Source: Paralichthys olivaceus
Lineage: Eukaryota; Chordata; Actinopteri; Pleuronectiformes; Paralichthyidae
Direction of reading: 5' to 3'
DNA: 64,000 nt
NCBI RefSeq assembly: GCF_024713975.1
Contig: NC_091102.1
Coordinates: 11,475,001-11,539,000, forward strand
The position numbers were made by a program, and so were the translations under genes. Positions 41,944 to 55,100 of this stretch are shown piece by piece (positions within the stretch are counted from its first letter, which is position 1; every line of letters begins with the position of its first letter). The notes under the pieces were generated by a model, which saw only the letters and a program-made list of their open reading frames with translations, did not search any database and was not told where the DNA came from.

Positions 41944-44900
41944 CTACGATCTTAGGGCAGTGCGAGCTTTGTCCAGGATGTCCTTTCTCATCCTCGGATA
42001 ATTTGGATGAGCGGACAGGACCTGTGGACAAAAGCAAACATGATTCATGGGATAAAAGAAAGTTTGAAGTTCTAAAACTGAAACTGTCCTCAGGTGTCTC
42101 ACCTTATGACAAACATCTATGGCATCCACATGCCTCTTTGCTTTAAGGTAGTTGAAAGCAAGCTTATATCCTGGAATAAAAAAAAGACAATGTTTAAAAT
42201 ATATATATAATTCTCTTAAACCCCTTTGTCGTTACAGACACACCTGGATGTGATTTCAATAGACTCACCAATAGTCGGGTTGGTCCGATTTCCATATTTC
42301 CAAGCCAGTTCATAGTTGAGCGCTGCATCACGGAAGGCCTGCTCTTTTTCCATTATGTAGCCCAGATATTCATAAGCTTTACAGCACGACTGTGGAAAGA
42401 ATTGCAGTTGTTATCACAAAGTATTTAGAATAAAAGCCTCTGTATTATCAAAACAATCTAAATAATGAAGAAAAAGAATTCTGTATGAATATGCAAAGGA
42501 AATGAAATCATAATGAAACACAGAATCTTCAGTTCTGACCTTGTTGTGATTGAGGCATCTCTTCAGCAGGTCCCCGGCCATGTCATACTTCCCTGAATGG
42601 ATGTAGATGTCCGCCAGGAGCAGCCAGCTCTTCTCGAACTCGTCGGCGTCAACAAGGCTCCAGTTCATCTTAGCGACGCGTTTAAGCTGGTTCCTAGCTC
42701 GCGGCGTTTGCTTAAGCATCATATAAGCTGTCGCCAGGGCCAACAGTGCCGGGACGTTGTCTTTCTGGATTTAACCAAAGAATTTCAGTTGAACAGGATT
42801 AATCTGACAACAACCCTTCCCTTATTTCAAGTTAAAAAATAAAATGTGATTTTTCTTTTAACAAATATAATTCATGAACTGAACTCATTGGATTCAGACT
42901 GACACAGTTCACTGTGAAGTTTATTATCAAATGGAATGACTGACATTAAAAGGGGCCCTGAAATAATGTGCAGCTCCTGGGGTGGGTTTATTTACACAAG
43001 TGAGAGGGAGTGGTGTTAATCATATGCACCATCTAGTTTACTTACCTCATTGTTTGCGATCTCTGTGAAAACACCCAGGGCTTTCTCCACATTGGCCTTC
43101 TGTTTGGTCGCCAAAGAGCAGTAGTTCTCCAGGATGCGGAGGTGAATGTGTCCGCCCGGCGTCTGAGGCTTTAACTCCTTCAGCAGTTTCTCAGCCGTTC
43201 TCACAGCGAGCTGCTCTGACTCCTGCTTCTCTGTTGAGTTCCTGATGAGTAACCACTAGAGGTTAGGACTGTAGGTTTATAAACACACGAGTATAGAGTA
43301 TATCATTTCACAGATGAGCTCCTGCTGCAGCTGCTGCCTACCCAATTTCACCATCAAGATTCTCAAACACTTCTCCTCCCATGGTGTCATTGTCAGGGTT
43401 TAGGTAAATTTCAATCATGTTATACACAGCGTTTTGACCCCAGTCGTTGTCTTTCCGTGCTTTGTTGAAGTGTCGCAGGGCATCATTGGGTTCTCCTGTG
43501 TACCTGAGCAACAAGGAAAAGCTTAATCACAAAAAAGACTACACTCAAAACACATGTTGGCGCAGTCAAGAGGAAACACTTCAAAACTTACCACAGATAA
43601 AGTCCTTTGCAGTAATTAAACCCAGGGTCAAACTTAGTCCTGGAAGAATCTTTTTCTGCCATATCAAGAAATCTGGGCACTTCTTCCAGCTTCCCGGCCC
43701 TCCTCAACAAGTCAATAAGTCGTGACAGAGTTTGGTAGTTGTCTGAAATAACATGCGTTTCCAAAAGGTCAAATTACATTAAGCACCAATTTGTGTTTAA
43801 AAAAAGAAAAAAAGGAAAGAGAAACATGTCTTTGTTGCACCTGGTTTGCGCTCCAGGAGCTGTTGAAAGTGGAAAACTGCCTGTTCATAGTCCTGCTTCC
43901 TAAACAAAATGTCAGCCATCATCTGAGGACGAACACATGTAAGAAATTAGTTCTATGAATTAGTTCCAAAGAAAAGGTTACACACAATTGTGATGGCAGT
44001 CAGACAGAACAAACCAGAGTTGCGTCCTCATTAAACTGGTCATTCTTCAGAATGACGCTGCACTGCTCCTGGCACGCGTCAACCTCATCCAGAGTGAGGC
44101 ACAACCGAGCCAACTCCATCATCACCTAGGAACAGGGAGCGCATTCATTTATCTAAAGTTGATGTGACAAGATTATTTGTGGAATAACGTAGGGAAGATA
44201 AACAAAGCTTTTTTTCCTACATCAACAACTATGATCACAAAATTTTGGAAATACAAGGGTGCGGCACTAAAAGATGCTTGTGAACCACAGCTGCAGTGAG
44301 CACACAGAACGTTTTTGATTCAGCTGCACTGACCTTGCGATCGGTCTCACAATACACAAGAGCTTCTTTGTAGAATTTGACTGCTCTCTCATAGCCCCTG
44401 AGACTTGTGTAGTGTTTAGCGATCTCAGCGCAGATCTCCGCTGCAAGCTGTTTCTGTATGGGGACGGCGTCAGGCTGCTCCAACTGCACCCGCTTCAGCA
44501 CCTTGGCCTGCACATCCCGGGCCTGTGAACAGCAAAAATACAACCTTATTACAGAATTAAATACAGTTCTTATCGTCATCAATTCTATATAAACAAGTAA
44601 AAGATGATTGGGATTCAAGAAAGCTGGCATTGTTTTATGTCTGTCTTTTTAGGCAGGCAGGTGAACTGAAACAAAATGTAAAAACATGAGTGAGAAACGA
44701 GAACAACTCACTCTTTGCAGAGAAAGTAAAGCTTCCTCATTTTTGTCGACCTTATTTTGGATCTTTGCCAACAGGACCAGATAACGACAATCATCTGAGA
44801 GAACTGTTAGTTCATTCCCTGTGAAGTTCCAAAGACAAACATTTGGTTAGAAACACAACAAGACAATAAAAGTTTTTATGCAGTTGTAATGTCCCTAAAA

Positions 44901-47900
44901 TAAATACAATATCTGAAAACATTGCTTGTTAAGGTTTGGTATTTGTGCACCTTGAACCTGTTTAAATGCTTTATACCAGTATTGTTTTCAGAGATGGTAA
45001 CACTGCAACCTTGTGGCCTGTGCTACAAAACTGTAGCATCAGTGCTGTGCGCACAAAAGTGAATGTACAGCCCTATACAAACACAAACTATCCTCATGAC
45101 TAGATTCTCTTGTTCTTGTTCTTATTGTTGTGTTTGATATGGGTTGTCCACTGTGTTTAAGGAAACACCTTCAGCACCTGGTTCATGGGCCAGAGCCTCA
45201 TGCAGGACTCTCTCACAGCGCTCATACTGCTTCATCTTCATCAGCAGCTCTGCCAGGTCATAGCGCAGGAAGTTCTGTTGCTCAGTTTTCAAAGCAGCTT
45301 CGTAGTAGTTTATTGCCTGTGTAGCAGCAGCATTATTAGTGCCAGCAGTGGTTTGTCTGTGTGTGAATTGTGATTATTGTTCGATGAGTGTACAAACAAA
45401 CCTTGACGTAGTTATGAGTCTTGACCAGGGCTTTTCCAATCTTGCTGGCTAAAGCCCCATCTTTGGGGTTTTTCTTCAAAGCCTGCTCATAAACACTGAT
45501 GGCTTTCTCTGGCTGAGGATGACACATGACGTTAAAGTAGTGTCAACATTTGTTTGGTTTTAGGTTTGTGTAAATATTATTCAGGCTGACAGTTATAATT
45601 TTCATGTCGTGAAGATTGGGTAAACACACGGAATGACGCTGCGTGCTTCAAGCCAAGAGCTGATGGGAAAGCTGCAGATACCTTATCTGAGTGTTGAGCT
45701 CAGAATTTACTCACAACCAGAGTATACGTCAGCATGACCAGTCTCCCCTTCCTACCTTCTGCTCTTGAAGCTGTTTATGTATAGCACAGTATCTCTACCC
45801 TTTGATCATGGCTTCATGGCTACGTGGCTAACTGTCCTCCTGTCCTTCAGTCTGGGTCAGTATATCTTTGAGTTTTGCTATTTTGGAAAAGGCATAATTG
45901 ACTTAGCCAATATAAAACTGTGATTAGACAATTTAGACAGATTTTAGTTATTTGAAGCTTGTAGCACCTTTAAAACTGATCTCAGATGTCATGAGAAAAT
46001 GTAAATATCTCCAACTTACTTCTTGAATGTTCATGTAGGCATCCCCTAGCAAGAGATATGTGTGAGGGCTGGGCATCTTCTCCACCATCTCTCTGGAGAA
46101 AAGAAAGATACCACATCATTTATGGTGGACTTCATCATGCAGACATACTGTACGTCTTATGCTGGTCTGAGGTTCAGCCATGTTTTATTAGCTGTCAATG
46201 CCAGTAGCACCAGAGACCAAGAGAAGATTGTTAATACTGTAAAAGCAAAGATTTAAAACACACAAGGTTTCAAATTGAATATGCATCTTTATGTTCTTTT
46301 AGATTCCAAATGTGCTGCTCACCTGTAACAGCTTGCGTACAGACGTTTCTCTTTTCTGTGGTTCAGATATATGTCTGCCATTTTCTCCTTGGCTTGGATG
46401 TAGTAGGGCTGCTCAGGGGTTATGTTTCTCAGCATACTCAGCGCCAGCTCGGTGTCACCGCGGAGGAGGGCCAGGTCCGCGTTGGCAATGGTGACACGTA
46501 ACTCCTCAGGAGTCCCCGAGAACTCATTGATCGCATCTTGCATCACCTTTGCTGCTTCATGCTGAAATATTAAATCAGTTCATAAGGTTATACTGTACTT
46601 TTTTCAACATGGCCAGACACAAGTGTAATATCAAAGTATCATACCTGTTTCCCGTTGAGCCACAGGGCCTCAGCTAACTCCAAGAAGACAGAGACACAGT
46701 CAGCAGGGCTCAGCTCAATCTTCTTACTCTTGGACTTGGATGATGATCCAGCTCTGCGGACACCTGGAAGACCCATGGCCATCTGCAATGTCTGAATAGC
46801 CTCTGTCAGTTCCCCCATTTTCTTCTGACTCTGAGCCTTGATCAGGTGGTACAAAGGATGTTCTCGAATCTGGAATGAGACAGGAAGTCATGATACATTC
46901 GGATATGTGATCCTTGCAAACAATATCAACATACCAAACCTGACTACATATCCAAACATCTCTAAACTGTTGGCATTTACAAAAACGTGCTGTTATCTTG
47001 TAAATACTGACAATAACATCAAAGACCCCTTCTTTATTTACTGGTTGCTGTTTTATTCTTTGCTGTATTAATATGTCGAGCTGGGGACAAGCTGGCATGG
47101 TTGTAACTGTTATAGACAAAGGTATAAGAGCTGTAATTCTGTCTCATAAAGATTTAGCATCCAATGATACTGTCATCTTGATGGTGATCTTACCTCAAAG
47201 TTATGGCTGAGGCAGAGTTCAAGAGACTGGGAACACAACGTGAAGTTACCCTGCAGCAGATGGATCTGTGCCATTAGTAGATGAGAATCTGCATGAGATG
47301 GACACTGTTCCAAGCAGTGATGTAGACTGCTCTGGGCAGCGTCAGTGTCACCTGGATGAAAAGAAGCAGCGCAGTTTAAATTAGAAGCAACTTGAAAACT
47401 AACAAACAAGCAAGTATATATATTTGAAATGCATCGCTCACCAGACTGAAATCTGACTTTTGCGAGCAGGAAGACCCCTTGAAGGAGACCTGGCACAATC
47501 TTGACAACCGTATCCAACAATGTGGCACAGTGCTGGAGTTGAGGAGCAGGAGTTTGGCCCTGGGATAAAGGCTAAAACACAAAACAATAAAAGTGTTATT
47601 TATAAAAGAAGATAACGTATGCACATCCCTACCAAACTATCTCGAAATGAGTAAAATATAGAACACAATCTTTGGTGGAAAAATAAATGTCTGACTGAGG
47701 CTCTCTCACATAGCCCAAATTGAACCCATCCTTACCTTAGCAGGACAAAGTGCCAGATACTCTTTGACAATCTCCAAAAGAAAGTCGGGGTTGACCTTCT
47801 CCAAGTACTCCGTTCCCAGAGGCAGGCCCTGCAGTGTGGAGAAGTGTGTGTCCACTGCATCGTTCAGCAGGTTGGTAATCTCTTCCTGTGGTCGGTGCTT

Positions 47901-50900
47901 CTTCGCCGCCAGTAAAGCACGCAGGTACAGTAGCTCCTAACAGAGTGGGGGGATAATGATGAGAAGGAGAAAAGCAAAAACTATTAGATTAAAGTAATGT
48001 GGTCAGCAGGAGGACAAGGGCAAAACAAAAATCTAAATATTGAATTACCACTGCTGCTTCTTGCCAGATTCTCTTGTTTTGTCTTTATTTACGTAAATCT
48101 AATAATTCTAAACCATGTTAGTCCTTTGCAGAGGATTCTAATAATAGAGCAAAAAGACTTTTCATGTCCTTGTCTATCAGCATTTACAAACAGACAATAC
48201 CCCTGATTTTCCAATAGATTGTTGAATCTCTGTGAGAAATTCCAACTGTTGTTCTGCATCCTCGAGGTGGCCTTCTATCAGCTGGCAACGAATTATGCCT
48301 AGGTAACAGAAATGAAAAAATATTTAATGTTCAAATTAAATCATATGCAAGGAATCTAAGTGTTGTGTAGACAAACGATTAATTATTGTAACATGTTACC
48401 GGTCAAAGCAGAAACGCTGGTCTCATCCAAGGTCATGGCGGTCTTGTACCACTTCATGGCCTCCTTGATTCTGCCCTGAAGGACCATCTGGTAGCCCAAC
48501 TCCGTGGCTAAATCGGAGTCCCTTGATGCCACAGAGAAGGCTCTCTCCACCATCCTGAACGTCTGCTCAATCACTTTCTCATTCCGTCCACACTACAACA
48601 AGAAGAGTCCTAAATCCAAAGATTCTATGCAAGAGAAGAAATTCTTTAAATGGAGCATTAAGAATTTTGAGAGCATATAGAAAATCATCTTACAACACGA
48701 GTGAAGGCGAGAGACATTCTGTAGAAAAGCTCAGGGTTGTGCGGTTCCAGAAAATCCAAGTTGCTGTTGAGATTTGAAAGCTGCTTCACTGACTGTCAAG
48801 AGACAAATAAAACAGTTGCAGTAAATTGATCATCATTTTCACTTTGCTACAGCTCAAACATCAGTCACACTTTTTTTTATTCTATGTTGGTTCCTGCTGA
48901 TTGCAGAAGTTAAAAGTATGAAATTGTGTGATCTTTACCTCAGTAACATCTCCATCTCTGCATAAAGAATGTAGAGCTAACATCCGAACTGCCTCCAGGT
49001 TATTTTTATCCTTCTGTAAAAGCCTGAAACATGACACACAGTGCAGTGAATGCAGTCCATCTTCTACATTTAATAAGCTGGGATTGCTTTGATTGATAGT
49101 AATAGAACATACGATACTGCTGCACTGCTGTATTGAGCTTCCAGTCGAATAAAATGAAAACTCAAAGTAATTGTGAGGGCTGCCAAAGATTGTACAGTCA
49201 CCTGTGTGCTGCTTGCTACAATTCCCTGAAACTGCGTTTGACTCCTGCATTTTGGCCTCTTATGGTGGTTGACGCTTGCTAAGGTCAGAAGGGGTGAACA
49301 CAAACAATGGCTTAGTCAGTATGCACTGGTTTGAAGCATCATGCTTGTGTTTTATTTGCACTTGAATATTGAGCCATTTGTAGAGGCAGATTGCTATTTA
49401 CATGCCTGGTGGTGATTGTAACCACTTCTTAAAAATGAAAGTTCAGATAAGCTTCTGCTGAGAGAGATGTGACCTCTGTGTAAAATTTGTTAACAATTAC
49501 CTGTGTGCTGCCTCCATGGTTTGCTCCCAGTCTTGCAGGCTGAGCGACAGTTTCATCTTCTTGATAAGAGCAGGCACAAACTCAGGGAAACTCACGATGA
49601 CCTGGTTTACCATCTCCAGTGCTCCGGAGTAGTTCTGGCGATATTCATAGTATTGTGCCTAGAACAAACCAAAGCATTACTTAGGGTGTATCATATGCAC
49701 AAGCTAAATAGAACCAGGAATATAAGTCTGACCCTTTAACATAAAAAGACAAACCAAGAGAGCAAAGCTGGAATAAATCAAGGCAATTATAGACACAATA
49801 CAGTAAGAGGATATGGAGAATAGGAGAAATGTTATGTACCATAACATTTTCAGCTGTGTTAAAGAAGGCCTTTACAATTTGAATTTGTCGTTCTGATCTC
49901 ACCTTTCCCATCAGGGCAAAGACGTCTGCTTTCTCCTTCAGTCCCTCATCAAAGTGTTTTCCAGCCTTCCTGGCGTAGGCGTCTTTACCAGATGTCACAT
50001 CTATCCAGGCCTTTAGGATTGTCCCCTGAACAAGAAATATCAACGTGAACTTGCCATTTCATACACTTAAATGCTTTGCATAAAAATGGACAACAATAAT
50101 ATTGATTTATTTAACACATGACATGCATATCTCACCTCTCTAGAGCCATTGGAGAGTTTGATCATCCTCTCTGTGTACTCCCTTGCCTTTTCATTCCGCC
50201 CCAACAGCCAAAGAAACAGCCCAGCATAGTAAAGACTCTTGGGAGATGCACTTTTACGATCCTCTTTGACCTTAGCATCAAGTTCTTGAATGACTTCTCT
50301 GTCTGTGAATACAGTGACACTTACAATACTATCAACAAGTTTGTCTAGTGCTGAGTGTTCAAAGTTAGACAGCCATGCTATGAATCAAAAGACGACTACT
50401 GGATTACCTGAGTGTGTCTTCTTTTTCTCAGCATAGACAAGAGCCATCAATGTGCAGAGAGATACATCTCGACTATCTCTCAATGTGTCCAACTCCACAC
50501 AGGCTTCTTGAATCTGATCTGTATTGAGACAACGACATAGGTGCATGTGCGGCACACGACAAAGACACAATAGTCTGATCAGAAAAGGCTGATGTACAAT
50601 GGAGTATTAGGGTCATACTGAAGAAAACAAAGCATTTTGAGAGTTCGAGAATAATCCCTTAACATTATGAGAATAAACTAGTACTGATGAGAAAAAGGTC
50701 ATAATATTGAGAGAATATGAAATTGTAGGAATTGAAATTTGATAAGAAAAAAGTAATTATATTAAACAAATAAAGTAATAATTTAAGCAGAAAAGGGTCA
50801 TAATATTACTGGAATAAAATCGTAATCTAACGAGGAAAAAGTCATAATATTACGATAATAAAGAGAAACAAACATTTTGAACTTTATGCTCCAGTATGTT

Positions 50901-51443
50901 TATATTATACTTTATCGCTCCAATACTATTATTTGTGTTGAGTTTTGAATCCTACCTTGCATCAGGGACCCATAAGCATGGAAGAAACTGCAGACGTGAT
51001 CACTGCCAAACTTCCTCTGAGCAGCTGCTGCTGCGTTTACAGCGTGGTTGAAGTATTTCTCGTAGCAGTAGTACTTGATCAAAGCCTGTGTGGAGACAGA
51101 GAGGAGGTCAGGAGCACAGGAAGAACAAGGTGGGTTTGTTTATTACCAAGAAATCCCTGACACTAGCTGCAGCCAGGGTCGTTTCCACAACAGGACCAAA
51201 TAACGTCGTGCAAACCAAAGGAGTCCTGCGTTTGGCTTCTGCTCATGTTAGCTAGCTCATCCTTAACGTTAGCCGATGTCTGTCCTCGTCGTTCGCTGCT
51301 GTTTCTCATTTTAAAAGGACAATTTATTCTCTCACACATCGCCAACCACTTCTTGATTACTTTCCCACAGCACAGGCTAAACCCTCACAGCACTGTACCA
51401 TCAAAACATAGGCGCTTACCAGCGTTGTTTCTTCATCCTCCAT
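41944..51443 (-). CDS. ttc21b: Tetratricopeptide repeat protein 21B / IFT139
   Basis: Twenty-nine exons on the minus strand: 51420-51443, 50956-51085, 50408-50518, 50136-50302, 49903-50025, 49501-49658, 48939-49023, 48694-48792, 48400-48592, 48201-48298, 47736-47936, 47442-47571, 47194-47351, 46645-46869, 46323-46561, 46020-46092, 45402-45512, 45178-45316, 44712-44818, 44334-44522, 44015-44125, 43841-43922, 43592-43742, 43342-43503, 43046-43241, 42540-42764, 42269-42389, 42103-42170, 41944-42021. All use GT-AG and join without a stop to 1317 aa (human 1316). The protein is TPR units from end to end, for example the blocks encoded at 48400-48592 and 45402-45512, with no catalytic site. IFT139 is a subunit of the IFT-A complex, which drives retrograde transport in cilia and entry of membrane cargo; loss in humans causes nephronophthisis and thoracic dystrophy. 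The start is the only ATG compatible with the short first exon. Confidence 0.97.
50519..50955 (-). other. ttc21b: ttc21b intron 2 with degenerate tandem repeat
   Basis: Within this intron, 50630-50880 repeats a motif of the form GAAAAAGTCATAATATTA, followed by TGGAATAAAAT or CGATAATAAAG, at least three times (about 50692, 50795 and 50838), with weaker units between. It is AT-rich and looks like a decayed minisatellite. No exon was found. Confidence 0.65.
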
Positions 51444-51660
51444 CTTGGCTGAGAAGCTTTGTGCTCTTAAACAATAACCAACCTGAAACCAACTATCACT
51501 TGACCCCGTGTGTGTTTAGTTTTAGCGTTAAAAGCGACGTTAGTGCGGGTTTCTTGGTTCTCACGCCATCTTGCACCAACTCCTTTAGCGTTGCCTGGTA
51601 ACTTGGTAACGAGGACGTGTCGTGAAGGTTATTTTCCCCCGAGTGTTTCCTTCCAGGCAC
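51444..51660 (-). promoter_or_regulatory. ttc21b: ttc21b promoter / 5' UTR
   Basis: The region just upstream of the start codon holds a YY1-type site (CAAGATGGCG on the minus strand, 51564-51573) and an RFX X-box (51590-51602). Both are typical of TATA-less promoters, and the X-box is typical of ciliary genes. No TATA box is seen. Confidence 0.7.
51590..51602. promoter_or_regulatory. ttc21b: RFX X-box
   Basis: GTTGCCTGGTAAC fits the X-box consensus GTNRCC - short spacer - RGYAAC with a 1-nt spacer. It lies 147 bp upstream of the ttc21b ATG. RFX factors activate ciliary genes through this site in animals, and IFT139 is a ciliary protein. A further half-site (TTGGTAAC) follows at once. Confidence 0.75.
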
Positions 51661-52055
51661 AACCTGAGCGCCGCCTGCTCGTGTACAAGCGTCATTCGGA
51701 GTTGTTGGAAAGAGTTAAACCATAAAAATGACAGATAATGTTTATGAAATGTGTAAGATTTAATTGTTTGGATTTGTTGGACGAAGGGTGGTGAAGTGTC
51801 CTGGGGCTGTCAGCTTGGCTTGAAGCCTGACAGACTCAATTTAGGGATAATCATAATAGAGTGTCGCCATCTTTGAAATCGAATCGAGCTAGTTTCACCT
51901 TCTGCCTCCTAGGTGGCGCTGTTACACCTTTATCAGAATCAGAAGTCCTTTATTATACAGTAAAATGTTTCTATAATTATTAGTCCTATTATATTATTAG
52001 CAATAATAATAAATAATGGAAATAATAATATTAGTAGAACAACAAGAACAACACA

Positions 52056-52109
<54 letters not shown>
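52056..52109. repeat. (ATT)n microsatellite
   Basis: About 54 bases of uninterrupted TTA/ATT units. The minus-strand frame gives a run of Asn codons that is not a protein. Confidence 0.95.
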
Positions 52110-52110
<1 letters not shown>

Positions 52111-55100
52111 CCCCAACGTCTGATTATTATTATTATCATTATGCAGTATTTAGCTGAAACTGCTATATGGTCAAATCTGGGAATATTTATTAAAACGTGA
52201 CAAATGTAAATTAACTGCTGGCACATGGTAATAAACTATTAAAATGTGCCATGACTTCATGAGGCAGCATGTTGTTATTTTAAGGGGATTTCATGCAACA
52301 GAAATAAATGGTGCATGTGACAATACGTTTAACCTACTTTGAATATATGGAAATAGTTTAAGAGAGCCTGTTGGCTTGGATTACACTCACGTTGCATTCA
52401 TGTGGTCAGTAGGCTTGGTGTTGGGGTGGCCCTCTGTTTGCCAGACCTATACATAATATCTAATTTCTGTTATTTTGTATTTGTTCATGTTAAACAAGAA
52501 AGTTGGTGCAAGCTGACACCTTTTGACCCAGCTTTGCATCGTTAGTCATGTGCAGTGGAAATATAATTTCCATCTGGCCGGTGTTAAATTGTGGCCCAAT
52601 GTTATGCAACACGATTGCATTGAGCTCCTGATGTCTGCAGTGTTGAGTCCATGGCAGGAGAGCCAGTGTCCAGCATGGCTGCAACTGTACCAGGAGAGAC
52701 CTTTCCATGCCTTGTCAGATACTATTTAGCACTAACTCTGGCACATAATCATTACTCTCTGCAGCACACGTCAATGGAAGAGCAAATCAGGTTGGTATTG
52801 AGCTCTGAGAGTGTGCAGCAATGGTAAATGTCTGTATGCCATACTTCACTATTTATCTCACAATTTATTTTACCATAATAACTATGCATGACTCATAATA
52901 TTGACTGATTTGTCTTTATTAGTTTATTAATCTATATTAATATAAAAAAAACTAAATGTAATAAATTAAAATACTCATACATTGTAGTTGCACAGGAGAT
53001 AATCAAGGTGTACTTAGCAAAGAGCAATGAATACTGCTTATGTTGTTGCACTTCCAAAGAATGCATCTGAAAACCTATTAGGGAAAATACTGTGGAACAT
53101 CTACCCCCTGGGATATACTGCTATAGCATTCTAATGGCCGTATCCATTGTGGTTTGTACAGACCATTATTGATCAAAGTGCCATGTCCAATAATACAAGC
53201 AGTTCACTTCAATGAACTTGTTTATTTCCTTTTTTAAGTATATTTTAATAAATACATGTACTAATTTGAATATAAAATGTACTGTATTAATGTTTCGCAT
53301 TTTCACACAGTAATGACATGTTTGTGAAATCTTTCGATTGAGAGGGTGTTGTCTGTAAACTGAATTAGTAGTGATTGTGTGAGCTGCTGTGAGTTTCCGG
53401 GGGGTGGTCCATTTGAAACAGTGTGTGTGTGTTATAAAATGTGAGTGGTTGCCATGTCTGTCCGTCAGTCTGTGTGTTTGTCTATTAGCACACCACCTAA
53501 TCTAATGGGATTTTTCTCCCCATCTATCTACAGCAAATAAAATTACCGAGCTGTAATGGGGGAGCATTCTCAGATTTCTTCCTGAATTGTTTCCATCATG
53601 CTGCTCATGCCAGTAGCGAGATCCCGAGCCAAGTGGACATCTGTCCACATATTACATGTCCACACGTTACTGCCTAACTTGCAAGATGCCTGGGCTGGAG
53701 ACGGCAGACCAACCTAATACAGTCAAAAGGGCTTGATGTCCTGTTGCTGAGCAACCGGCGAGGAGAATCTGCAGAATCACTCTTGATTTAAAGGCCATTA
53801 AAACTAGCAGTCTGTAACCCCACCTGATGCCATGAGGGGGCCTGTGATCTGGTTTCAGTATCATTTGAAAAATGAAATTGTAGAAATAAAATAAACATTT
53901 TCTTTAACAGAATAAGAATCTTTTAACCTTTTAATATAAACATCATCCAATTTGTCTCCATCACAGTGACCCAAGTTTTGAGAGCACGCTGGTCAACATT
54001 CAGTGGATGTGGCACAAATTGATAATCGCATCATCTTTGTGAGACAGGATGGTAGAAATAATCAGCACTTTGCCATCAGCCTTCTGTTTACTGCCCTCAG
54101 GATTCAGCCAGTCACAAAAGGTAAAAGCAACTCTGGACTGTGATGAATATTTGGACTGTTGTTAATAATTAATACAAATTTTCCACCCACTTAAGATGCT
54201 AATAGTTTCCGGCAGAAGCCACAAAGCGCACTCATGAGCCAGATACCAACTTCTTGCACAGATGTTTTATACTGCACACTAACAAATATAATACATGTTC
54301 ACACATTTCCAGCTCTGAATCTCCCTTCTTAGAGACTGAAGCATATTCAAGAATTTGTTTTGAATAGTGTTTTGTCATGTCACTCAAGATTATTTGCTTA
54401 AAGTCATACATTCTTAAGTGCTTACAATATCCCCAGAGACTCAAGAGATCAATACAAGTTGAACCATTAACAGTTTGAGTGCTCGTTACATTTTGCACAT
54501 GAAATAGGCATTGATAGCTTCAACATTTTACAGATTCTGAAATGACACTAATGCGGATCGCGGTAAGGTAGCGATCAGCAGTGTAGCGGTCATCAAGCTA
54601 ATAACTGTAAAAGCTGATGAGTAATTCCTTTGAATCAGCAACGTAGTTAGATCTTTTGAATTCCTCTAAATGAAATCTGACCGTTATCATTACAGTTACT
54701 CTTCACCTTCATTCAACTATGATTAATTTTGCCTGATGTCAATGAAATTAGTTTATCAAGCACTAAAGCTGCATTAAGACTGTGTGACCTTCCGTACCGG
54801 ATCTTTGTTTGATAAACGATTATAACAAATTAACATTATAATAAATAATAATAAAAACTCTAATGTTAGAAAATACACATTTGTTAATTTTAGATGAAAA
54901 ACAAATACATGTGTGCTCTGACTTTTCTAATGAAACTATAATAGTACTGAGTAGAGGGTACACATCCTCCAACAGTTTCCTGTTTTACTAACCTATGAAT
55001 ATCAGCCCAATAAACATGCCTGATAAAAAATATCAAGCTCCATGTATGCTTTTCTGCAAGAAATTAAGGGAAATGTTTGAAAAAGCCTTTGTCTCACAAT

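Noticed and set aside
51939-52226. Minus-strand frame with a long Asn run
   Set aside because: This is translation of the ATT microsatellite, with no gene context.
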